Source of the DNA: Prevotella sp. E15-22
GTDB taxonomy: Bacteria > Bacteroidota > Bacteroidia > Bacteroidales > Bacteroidaceae
Assembly: GCF_023204875.1 (NCBI RefSeq)
Contig: NZ_CP096247.1
Location: 3,224,001-3,288,000, forward strand
Direction: 5' to 3'
DNA: 64,000 nucleotides
Every line of letters begins with the position of its first letter. The stretch's first letter is position 1. Below, one piece after another: positions 1 through 6,871 of the stretch. The notes under the pieces are model-generated. The model worked only from the letters and a program-made list of their open reading frames with translations. It was not told the origin of the DNA and did no database searches. A program made the position numbers and the translations under genes.

Positions 1-339
1 GCTCAGGTGAAGGGTAATGGTGCCATCGACACGAAGATATCGCGCATTGCCCTCACGGCTCTTAATATTGATAAGTATGGACTTGACGAGATTGACAACA
101 AGATTCTGCTGACAATCATCGACAAGTTCAAGGGTGGACCCGTGGGTATCACCACCATCGCCACGGCTATCGGCGAGGACGCTGGCACCGTGGAAGAGGT
201 GTACGAGCCCTTCCTGATTATGGAGGGATTTATTAAACGAACACCTCGTGGACGCATGGTGACGGAACTGGCCTACAGACATTTTGGACGCAACCCCTAT
301 TCTGGGGGCTTACTACAACCCGGACTGTTTGATGAATGA
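1..339 (+). CDS. ruvB: Holliday junction branch migration helicase RuvB, C-terminal part (5' end outside window)
   Basis: RuvB is the hexameric AAA+ motor that drives Holliday-junction branch migration together with RuvA. Only the last 112 or so codons are here, and the frame is open to the left edge, so the GTG at 7 is an internal codon and not a start. The visible part is the C-terminal winged-helix DNA-binding domain: the segment GLDEIDNKILLTIIDKFKGG, the GPVG turn, and the arginine-rich FIKRTPRGR wing are typical of the family. The Walker motifs lie upstream, outside the window. The protein ends in GLFDE, and its last codons form the left arm of a perfect hairpin that includes the stop codon in its loop. 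Identification is firm from the family-specific C-terminus. Confidence 0.95.
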   Translation, partial: AQVKGNGAIDTKISRIALTALNIDKYGLDEIDNKILLTIIDKFKGGPVGITTIATAIGEDAGTVEEVYEPFLIMEGFIKRTPRGRMVTELAYRHFGRNPYSGGLLQPGLFDE

Positions 340-360
340 CTTTTTTCATCAAACAGTCCG
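321..360 (+). terminator. Perfect 16-bp hairpin over the ruvB stop codon
   Basis: The arms at 321-336 and 345-360 are perfectly complementary, and the loop at 337-344 holds the TGA stop of ruvB. The T run is in the loop rather than after the stem, so this is either a non-canonical terminator or an mRNA 3'-end stabiliser. Confidence 0.65.
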
Positions 361-551
361 ATACTGATTTTTCACTTTTTTATAGGATTCGCCAAACTTT
401 TTTGTGCAAATACTTTTGGACTTTTGTAACATCCAAATGATGAAAGTATTTGAAAATGAAGCATTTATCTAGTCAAAACCTGTATAATTAAGTTCAACAC
501 ACCATGTACACATTTTCCAATTTAATTACACAACAGATTACATTCTTTTTA

Positions 552-559
552 TACTTTTG
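552..559 (+). promoter_or_regulatory. Bacteroidetes -7 element (TACTTTTG)
   Basis: TACTTTTG matches the Bacteroidetes -7 consensus TAnnTTTG. It lies 64 bp before the ATG at 624 and supports choosing that start over an upstream in-frame ATG at 504. I see no clear -33 TTTG at the right distance. Confidence 0.55.
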
Positions 560-623
560 CAGCCGAAAAACATTTGGAGTCAAAAAAAGGCATGCGCTCA
601 AGCGCTACAAGAATAACGGAAAA

Positions 624-3077
624 ATGAAGTTAAATACCATCATAGCACCACTATTATTATTGTTGATGACTGCCGCATGTAGTCAAGACAATAACAATGC
701 TGTATTCTCGGACGAGGAGAGAGACAAGAAGGATGCCATGTTGGGAACCATCGCCTCGGTAGACTCGCTGAACGAGATGCTGCTGAACTATGAGGAGCAG
801 AAAGATGGACTTGGACAGATCATCGCCTATAGATATCTGGGCATACGCTATCGCGAACAGCATCATCTGGAAACAGCACTCAACCGCCATCAACACGGAC
901 TGGCTCACGCCAACGAGATGGGCGACACCATAGAGATTGTGAGAGCACATAACCAGATTGCCATCAACTATATGCAGATGGGGCAGTTGGAAAATGCAAC
1001 ACAGCACCTGCTGAACTCGCTGGCGCTATGTACGCAATATAAGGACAGAGGCAACAGAAGGGCACAACAGAACCTGGCCGAGACCTACAACGGCATGGGT
1101 CATGTGTTCCGCCTGATACGCAACCAGGACCAGTCGGAGGGTGCTTTCCGTGCGGCCCTGAAGATAGAACGCCTGCTGAACGACAATCAGGAGCAGACTG
1201 CCAACAACAAGCTGACGGGCCGTGATGCCTTCACACCCAACGACAGTCTGATTAACGCCCGACTGGATCGACGCGCCATCACACACATCTATAATATGTG
1301 TATGGAACAGGAGCGCTTCAACCACGTTCAGCAACAGAAAGAGGTGGAGGCCTATTTCGACATGCAACGCACACAGAAGAACACGTTTCTAGTGGTGGTC
1401 TTCCTGGTATTGCTACTGGCCATCGCCATCATCCTGTTTATGTGGCATCACCTGCAGTCGAGAGACACCAAGCAGATGATGATGCGCGACACACAGCGCG
1501 TTAGAGAGATCTTTTTCAGAAATGTAACACACGAGTTCCGCACGCCACTCACCGTGATCCTGGGCATCAGTCAGCAACTGGAGAACCAGGAGATTGAGGA
1601 CCTTGGTCAGGTGCGCTCGGCTGCTAAGATGATTGTGAGACAGGGCAACTCGCTCCTGGCACTCATCAACCAGCTGCTGGATATCTCGAAGATTCGCTCG
1701 GCCGTGGGCGATCCTCGCTGGCGACATGGCGACATCATCGCCTTCACCAACATGATTATTCAGAACTTCCTGCCCTACGCAGAGAGTAAGCGACAGGAGC
1801 TGACCTTTACGCACTCACTGACACAGCTGGAGATGGACTTCGTGCCCGACTATGTACAGAAGATGCTGTCGAACCTGCTGTCAAACAGCGTGAAATATAC
1901 GCCTCAATACGGCAAGATTAACGTCACAGTGGAGCAGTGGGGCAACAAGATTAAGCTGCTGGTGTTCGACACTGGACGCGGCATTCCCAAGGGGGAGACA
2001 GCGCACATCTTCGACGCCTTCTATCAGGGTGAGCGCCTGGGTGAGGAGATTGGAACAGGTATCGGTCTGTCGCTGGTGAAGCTCACCGTAGAGGCCATGG
2101 ACGGCACAGTGACCGTGGACAGCATTGAAGGTCAGGGAAGTACCTTCACCATCATCCTGCCCACGAAGCATGCCGACGCACAGAAAACGGACGAATATCC
2201 ACAGTTTGACGCCAGCGAGCTGACGCCAGAGGCTATTGGACTTTCCAAGGACCAGGAGGACGACGACCAGCCACAGTTCAGCATGCAGAACGAGGCGCTG
2301 CAGATGGCTATCAGCGAAGGAAAACAGATCCTCATCGTGGAGGACAACCAGGATATTGCACACTATATTGCGCAGCACCTGACACAGGCAAACCTGCTCT
2401 TTGCACGCAATGGGGCCGAGGGTCTGCAGAAGGCCAAGGAGACTGTGCCCGACATGATTATCACGGATGTGATGATGCCTGGCGAGGTGAACGGACTGGA
2501 CCTGTGTCGCAGCATTAGAAGTGACGAGCTGCTGAACCATATTCCCATCATCATCATCTCGGCCAAGACGACTGAAGACGACCGTATTGAGGGACTGGAC
2601 GCTGGCGCAGATGCTTATCTGGTGAAGCCATTCAACTCGGAAGAGTTGCTGGTGAGAGTAAAGAAACTGCTGGAGCGTCAGCAGCGTATGCGTGAGAAGA
2701 TGGCCAACCTGAGTGTGGACGACAGTACGCCAGACACCACCATGACGGCCTCGGACAGACAGTTCCTGAACCGTGTGATCGACACAACCTACCGTCTGAT
2801 GGCAAAGGGCAATGTGGACATGGAGACGCTGGCCAGCGAGATGGCACTGAGCAGAAATCAGTTGAACCGCAAGATCATGGCTCTGACAGGTCAGAACTCA
2901 TCGGCCTACATCATGAAACTGCGACTGGCACGCGCCAAGCGACTGCTGAAGGCGGACATCACCATGTCGGTGGGCGATGTGGCTCTGAAATGCGGATTCG
3001 ACGACATGGGATACTTCAGTCGTGTGTTCAAACAGTCGTTCGACATGACACCCACACAATATAGAAAAAATGTTTAA
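624..3077 (+). CDS. Hybrid two-component regulator: TPR sensor, histidine kinase, receiver and AraC output in one chain
   Basis: This is a one-protein signalling system of 817 residues. The start at 624 gives a lipoprotein-like signal (LLLLLMTAAC, Cys near residue 19); an in-frame ATG at 504 would bury it and precedes the promoter. TPR-like helices run to about residue 240. One membrane segment follows at about 253-273, then a kinase core with its phospho-acceptor His303 in HEFRTPL, an N-box (LLSNSVKYTP) and G-boxes DTGRGI and GTGIGLSL. A receiver starts near residue 567 with phospho-acceptor Asp615 in ITDVMMP, and an AraC-type double HTH forms the last 95 residues (ending near DMGYFSRVFKQSF). 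Classical Bacteroides hybrid regulators carry a periplasmic beta-propeller; this one has TPRs instead, so its signal is probably not a released oligosaccharide. No polysaccharide utilisation locus adjoins it. The target is unknown. Confidence 0.9.
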   Translation: MKLNTIIAPLLLLLMTAACSQDNNNAVFSDEERDKKDAMLGTIASVDSLNEMLLNYEEQKDGLGQIIAYRYLGIRYREQHHLETALNRHQHGLAHANEMGDTIEIVRAHNQIAINYMQMGQLENATQHLLNSLALCTQYKDRGNRRAQQNLAETYNGMGHVFRLIRNQDQSEGAFRAALKIERLLNDNQEQTANNKLTGRDAFTPNDSLINARLDRRAITHIYNMCMEQERFNHVQQQKEVEAYFDMQRTQKNTFLVVVFLVLLLAIAIILFMWHHLQSRDTKQMMMRDTQRVREIFFRNVTHEFRTPLTVILGISQQLENQEIEDLGQVRSAAKMIVRQGNSLLALINQLLDISKIRSAVGDPRWRHGDIIAFTNMIIQNFLPYAESKRQELTFTHSLTQLEMDFVPDYVQKMLSNLLSNSVKYTPQYGKINVTVEQWGNKIKLLVFDTGRGIPKGETAHIFDAFYQGERLGEEIGTGIGLSLVKLTVEAMDGTVTVDSIEGQGSTFTIILPTKHADAQKTDEYPQFDASELTPEAIGLSKDQEDDDQPQFSMQNEALQMAISEGKQILIVEDNQDIAHYIAQHLTQANLLFARNGAEGLQKAKETVPDMIITDVMMPGEVNGLDLCRSIRSDELLNHIPIIIISAKTTEDDRIEGLDAGADAYLVKPFNSEELLVRVKKLLERQQRMREKMANLSVDDSTPDTTMTASDRQFLNRVIDTTYRLMAKGNVDMETLASEMALSRNQLNRKIMALTGQNSSAYIMKLRLARAKRLLKADITMSVGDVALKCGFDDMGYFSRVFKQSFDMTPTQYRKNV

Positions 3078-3116
3078 ACACATCATTTATTATAATACAA
3101 AATAAAATCAAAAACT

Positions 3117-3332
3117 ATGCACATCGGAGAGAAAATTAGAGAAGTAATGCACCAGCAGAGAGTATCTGTTATTACTATCGCAAAGGAGATTGAGTGTGAG
3201 CGTACCAACGTTTACAACATCTTTGAAAGAGAGTCTATCAACACCGGTCTGTTGCTGAAGTTCTGCCACATCCTGGGTCACGACTTCTTCAAGGATTTGT
3301 CTGAGGAGACTTTCGGTAGAACCAGACACTAA
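3117..3332 (+). CDS. Small helix-turn-helix DNA-binding protein (71 aa)
   Basis: This 71-residue protein starts 39 bp after the hybrid regulator. The body from VSVITIAKEIECERTNVYNIFE reads as an XRE/Cro-like helix-turn-helix: a helix with IAKEIE, a turn, and a recognition helix with TNVYNIF, followed by LLLKFCHILGHDFF, the usual third and fourth helices. There is no ligand or dimerisation domain beyond this. It is followed by a strong terminator, so it may share the transcript of the regulator gene. Function beyond DNA binding is not shown. Such short single-HTH proteins are frequent in Bacteroidales and mostly uncharacterised. Confidence 0.75.
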   Translation: MHIGEKIREVMHQQRVSVITIAKEIECERTNVYNIFERESINTGLLLKFCHILGHDFFKDLSEETFGRTRH

Positions 3333-3355
3333 TCTTTTTCTGAATTACTTCGAAT

Positions 3356-3396
3356 CGAGAGAAAAACCAAATAAAAGTTGGTTTTCTCTCGTTTTT
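3356..3396 (+). terminator. Rho-independent terminator after the small HTH gene
   Basis: The arms at 3356-3370 and 3378-3391 pair over 14 bp with one bulged A, and a run of five T follows at 3392-3396. It ends two bases before the -33 element of the coaD promoter. Confidence 0.85.
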
Positions 3397-3397
3397 C

Positions 3398-3428
3398 TTT
3401 GTTTTGCTCTCAACTTTTCGTAACTTTG
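3398..3428 (+). promoter_or_regulatory. coaD promoter (TTTG, 19 bp, TAACTTTG)
   Basis: TTTG at 3398-3401 and TAACTTTG at 3421-3428 are separated by 19 bp, an excellent match to the Bacteroidetes housekeeping promoter. Only five bases lie between the -7 box and the ATG at 3434, so the transcript is probably leaderless or nearly so. Confidence 0.85.
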
Positions 3429-3433
3429 CACCC

Positions 3434-3898
3434 ATGAAACAGAACACAGGTATCTTCGTTGGAAGCTTTAATCCCTTCACCATCGGCCACGACTCCATCG
3501 TGCGTCGCGCCCTTCCCTTGTTCGACAAGCTCGTGATTGGCGTGGTGGGCGACCATGTGTCGAAACCTGACATTCCGCCTGCCACAGAACGAATGAAGGC
3601 CATAGAGGACCTGTATAAGGACGAGCCACGCATCGAGGTGAAACCCTACTACGGACTGGCCGTGGACTTTGCACGCGAGGTGGGTGCCCACTTCATTGTG
3701 AAGGGCGTACGCTCAGTGAAGGACTTTGAATATGAGCGAGAGCAGGCCGACATCAACCGCCAACTGACGAAAGGCGAGGTGGAGACCATCCTTCTGTATA
3801 GCGAACCGCAATTTTCGTCGATTTCATCGAGCATGGTGCGCGAGTTGGAGCACTTCGGCGTGGATGTGAGCGACTACCTGCCAAAAGCACATAAATAA
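3434..3898 (+). CDS. coaD: Phosphopantetheine adenylyltransferase (CoaD)
   Basis: CoaD transfers AMP from ATP to 4'-phosphopantetheine, giving dephospho-CoA, the penultimate step of coenzyme A synthesis. The 154-residue length is normal. The N-terminal GSFNPFTIGHDSIVRRA contains the nucleotidyltransferase TxGH signature, and the C-terminal SSISSSMVRE is the conserved ATP-binding segment (usual form SSTxVRE). The start at 3434 is chosen because the promoter abuts it; an in-frame ATG ten codons upstream would lie inside the promoter. ybeY follows after 35 bp and may be cotranscribed. Cytoplasmic housekeeping enzyme, and no oddities beyond the missing leader. Confidence 0.96.
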   Translation: MKQNTGIFVGSFNPFTIGHDSIVRRALPLFDKLVIGVVGDHVSKPDIPPATERMKAIEDLYKDEPRIEVKPYYGLAVDFAREVGAHFIVKGVRSVKDFEYEREQADINRQLTKGEVETILLYSEPQFSSISSSMVRELEHFGVDVSDYLPKAHK

Positions 3899-3933
3899 GG
3901 ATTTACGAACAATAAAATAAAGGTTGTTTGTCT

Positions 3934-4344
3934 ATGATTACATACAATTGTGAAAACGTGAAGATGCCTGCCATCAAGAAACGCGAGACCACAGCATGGA
4001 TTCGTGCCGTGGCTGCCACCTATAAGAAAAAAGTGGGCGAGGTGGGCTACCTGTTCTGCGACGATGAGCATATCCTGCAGGTAAACCGCGACTATCTGGG
4101 TCACGACTACTACACGGATATCATCACCTTCGACTATTGCGAGGATAATGTGCTGAACGGCGACCTGGTCATCTCGCTCGACACAGTACGTTCGAACGCC
4201 GAACTCTTTCACAAGACCTATGAAGAGGAGTTGCATCGCGTCATCATCCACGGCATCCTCCACCTTTGCGGCATCAACGACAAAGGACCTGGAGAACGAG
4301 AGATCATGGAAGCGGCAGAAAACAAAGCGCTGGAACTACGATAA
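3934..4344 (+). CDS. ybeY: Endoribonuclease YbeY (rRNA maturation factor)
   Basis: YbeY is a zinc-dependent single-strand endoribonuclease involved in 16S rRNA 3'-end maturation and ribosome quality control. The 136-residue length fits. The hallmark is RVIIHGILHLCGINDKG, the family HGxxHLxGxxH motif: the first two zinc-binding His are present, but the third position is Asp in this protein rather than the His found in E. coli. The same region reads GDLVIS upstream, also typical. The ATG at 3934 is preferred to a TTG two codons earlier. The gene converges on the phosphoethanolamine transferase gene, leaving only 25 bp between the ends, with no hairpin visible in that gap. Confidence 0.93.
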   Translation: MITYNCENVKMPAIKKRETTAWIRAVAATYKKKVGEVGYLFCDDEHILQVNRDYLGHDYYTDIITFDYCEDNVLNGDLVISLDTVRSNAELFHKTYEEELHRVIIHGILHLCGINDKGPGEREIMEAAENKALELR

Positions 4345-4369
4345 CTGCGCCATCAGTTGTCCACAGATG

Positions 4370-5956
4370 CTAACGCCTATGACCAACATGACTTGACGTA
4401 ACCTGAAATATATCATAATCTTCATCGTAAGCAGGCGACTGGATAGACAGCAGGTTGAGGACAGAGTGGAAGATGTAATGCTGCTCTAACACCGTAGGCA
4501 AATTACGCTTATAGGTTCTGTAGCCCTCTGAGGTCCATACCAGGAAAGGTATCTCGTACTGCTCTTTGGGTGCCAACTGCATAGGCAGGCCATGCATGAA
4601 CATCTTATTCTCGCCAAGCGATTCTCCATGATCGGAAATGAATATCATAGCACTCTTCCAGTCTGTCATGGTGCGTAGGGTGTTAATCAGACTGTCAAGC
4701 AGATAGTCGGTATAGCGAATGGTATTGTCGTAGGCATTAACCAGCATGCCCACATTCTTCTCTCCTTCCTCCACGTTTCTGGCCACAGGCTTATAGACTT
4801 CGAATGCCTTGGGATACTTACTGGCATACTGAGGGCCGTGACTGGTACTGGTGTGCAGGATAATCAAAACCTTATTCTTGGTACTGGATTCTATGCGCTG
4901 ACGTAGTCCAGCGAAGAGGATATCGTCATAAGTATCTCCCACATCGGGATATTGGTCGGCCAACTCCGAACCTGTCAGATATTCATCGATATGGATAGGC
5001 GGCTCGCCCCAATTAGAGGTGCGCCAAGATACGTCAACACCTGTACGGAAAGCATAGTTGGGCAACAGTTCATAGAGGTCGCCACAGTCTTTCGGCTCAA
5101 GGATGGCCTTAGTGCCAGCAGTGGTATAGGTGGCACAAGAAGTGGCCTGAAAGACTTTCAGATCCTTTTGTTTCGAAAGTAGTGGGTTGGTATCGCGCTT
5201 GTAACCATAGAGTTGGAAGTTGGCTTTTCTGGCCGACTCGCCGATGACGAGCACCACAACCGCTTTCTCATCGTCGGTAATCTGGCCATCGGGCAGTTTA
5301 ATTTCCTCGGCTTGCTTGTCAAAACTGAAGCTAATAACACGATAAGTATTGGCAATATACGACCAGGGCTGCAGCAATCCACCCAGTTCTGTGTCGTGCT
5401 CGCTGATGAAAAGCGTCTGATTGATATTCAGTAGTCCTACCACAAGAATGACGGCCAGCGAGCTGCCGCAATAAATACCCAGTTTTTTTGCCTTGCCAAT
5501 TACCACTGGTTTTAACAGGCAGAACAAAGCAGGAAGGACACCAAAGACCAGGATAAAAAGCCATAGCGACCAACTGAAGAAGCCTGAAGCCTCGGAATAT
5601 CTGGTGTTGAACACGTTCTCGATGGTGGTGGCATTAATGTACACGCTGTAGGTCAGGATGAAATAGACAGCGGTGGCATTAATAATCGACAGAATGGCCA
5701 GTAAAATGCGGCCAACAATTCGCATGCAGAACATGGCCAGACAGGTCATCATGAAGTTCAACACCAACATGATGATTACCAATGACAACGTCAGCCACAC
5801 AACACCTATCGAACTTTCATTACTGTTGTCAATAATAAACTGAAAAAAGGGTATGTTATAAAGCAACAAGGTGCCTATACTAACAAAACACGAGAAAGAA
5901 AAAAGCGAAATAGGACGCAGAAGCGCTTTTTTTGCCTTACTTAATAAACGTATCAT
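4370..5956 (-). CDS. Lipid A phosphoethanolamine transferase (EptA-like, sulfatase fold)
   Basis: The protein should move phosphoethanolamine from phosphatidylethanolamine to lipid A or core sugars at the periplasmic face of the inner membrane. Length is 528 residues. About five hydrophobic segments occupy the first 190 residues; the catalytic sulfatase-like domain follows. Seen: VIGESARKANFQLYGYKRDTNP with the zinc-ligand Glu of GES; a SCATYTTAG segment corresponding to the catalytic-Thr region of EptA; and the zinc-binding SDHGESLGEN followed by MHGLP. The start overlaps the stop of the PAP2 gene upstream by four bases (ATGA), so the two are translationally coupled. Known homologues confer resistance to cationic antimicrobial peptides; the exact acceptor here is inferred. 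Confidence 0.9.
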   Translation of the reverse strand: MIRLLSKAKKALLRPISLFSFSCFVSIGTLLLYNIPFFQFIIDNSNESSIGVVWLTLSLVIIMLVLNFMMTCLAMFCMRIVGRILLAILSIINATAVYFILTYSVYINATTIENVFNTRYSEASGFFSWSLWLFILVFGVLPALFCLLKPVVIGKAKKLGIYCGSSLAVILVVGLLNINQTLFISEHDTELGGLLQPWSYIANTYRVISFSFDKQAEEIKLPDGQITDDEKAVVVLVIGESARKANFQLYGYKRDTNPLLSKQKDLKVFQATSCATYTTAGTKAILEPKDCGDLYELLPNYAFRTGVDVSWRTSNWGEPPIHIDEYLTGSELADQYPDVGDTYDDILFAGLRQRIESSTKNKVLIILHTSTSHGPQYASKYPKAFEVYKPVARNVEEGEKNVGMLVNAYDNTIRYTDYLLDSLINTLRTMTDWKSAMIFISDHGESLGENKMFMHGLPMQLAPKEQYEIPFLVWTSEGYRTYKRNLPTVLEQHYIFHSVLNLLSIQSPAYDEDYDIFQVTSSHVGHRR

Positions 5957-6669
5957 TTTGTTTCTTCATTATTTAGTTTCAGTAATTTTTTCCTGCATAA
6001 GAAAAACATCAGAAACGGTGTAACAAAACCTATGATGCTGCCTACACATACATCCGACAGGAAGTGCTGAGACAGATAGACGCGTGAATATGCGCCCATA
6101 GCAGCAAGAACCAACAACAAGAATAACGCCGTGTTAAACAGGAGCTGAGTCTTAAGGGGGTATGCTCGCTTTCTCCGACAATAGTAATATGCCTGAATGA
6201 TAACCATGCAGGTGCAAAACATAAAGAACGTGGAGGCGTGGCCCGAAGGAAAGGAATTACTATGATGCATATCCACTCCCTGTACTAGAGGCAACACCAG
6301 ATGATGGTAATGTTCGAACACACTGACAGGACGGTCGGTATTGATGGTGTGCTTCAACAGCTGTAATAGAGCCCCTCCTGTCACCTCACACATGGCAAAA
6401 AAGACTGTTAACTTAAACTTCTTCCAAAGCAAAGGAAGCAGGGCAAGAAGATATAGCGGCCACTCTGCCAACAGGGTATAGTATTTGAAAAATGTATCCT
6501 GGAGGCTAGAGTGATGAGAGTTTAGCAGCATGTGAAGCTCTGGCTTCGGATACGCATACATTAATCCGAGTACTACCATAAGCAATACGAGATATAGGGC
6601 AATATAGATGAATATTCTTTTAAATAACGTTTGCCTACTCTTTATTCCTTGAACCTGTTTCTCTTTCAT
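5953..6669 (-). CDS. PAP2-family membrane phosphatase, probably a lipid A phosphatase (LpxE/LpxF-like)
   Basis: This 238-residue inner-membrane protein has six hydrophobic segments and the complete three-part PAP2 phosphatase signature: KHTINTDRP (KxxxxxxRP) near residue 124, SFPSGHAS (PSGH) near 157, and SRVYLSQHFLSDV (SRxxxxxHxxxD) near 210. The family removes phosphate from lipid substrates; LpxE and LpxF members act on lipid A, others on undecaprenyl pyrophosphate or phosphatidylglycerol phosphate. Four-base overlap with a phosphoethanolamine transferase gene favours a lipid A role: one enzyme strips a phosphate, the other caps one. It is led by a -7 box at 6745-6752. Substrate is an inference. 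Confidence 0.88.
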   Translation of the reverse strand: MKEKQVQGIKSRQTLFKRIFIYIALYLVLLMVVLGLMYAYPKPELHMLLNSHHSSLQDTFFKYYTLLAEWPLYLLALLPLLWKKFKLTVFFAMCEVTGGALLQLLKHTINTDRPVSVFEHYHHLVLPLVQGVDMHHSNSFPSGHASTFFMFCTCMVIIQAYYYCRRKRAYPLKTQLLFNTALFLLLVLAAMGAYSRVYLSQHFLSDVCVGSIIGFVTPFLMFFLCRKKLLKLNNEETK

Positions 6670-6744
6670 GGCAATTATTATTTTATGTTTTTAGGTATTT
6701 TAAGTTTTTCAGGCTTTAAAATTACAAATAATCTACAACTCCAA

Positions 6745-6752
6745 CAAAGATA
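6745..6752 (-). promoter_or_regulatory. -7 element for the PAP2/EptA-like operon
   Basis: On the minus strand the site reads TATCTTTG, a match to TAnnTTTG, 75 bp upstream of the PAP2 start. No convincing -33 TTTG stands at 19-21 bp. Confidence 0.55.
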
Positions 6753-6810
6753 AGTCACTTGTTGGTGATAATTTTGTGATTATTAAAACATTTTAGTAAA
6801 TTTTAAAAGA

Positions 6811-6846
6811 AAAGCGTTGGAACTACGGAAATAGCACCAACGCTTT
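6811..6846 (-). terminator. Terminator of the S41 protease gene
   Basis: Ten-base perfect arms at 6811-6820 and 6837-6846 are followed on the minus strand by a T-rich stretch (TCTTTTAAAA). It stands 26 bp after the stop of the protease gene. Confidence 0.8.
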
Positions 6847-6871
6847 TTCATTATTTTAGAATGAGTTTCTT

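Noticed and set aside
6790..6812. Single TTAGTAAATTTTAAAAG resembling the 15-bp operator repeat
   Set aside because: Only one copy, two or more mismatches, no 20-bp partner, and it is part of the T-rich end of the S41 terminator region.
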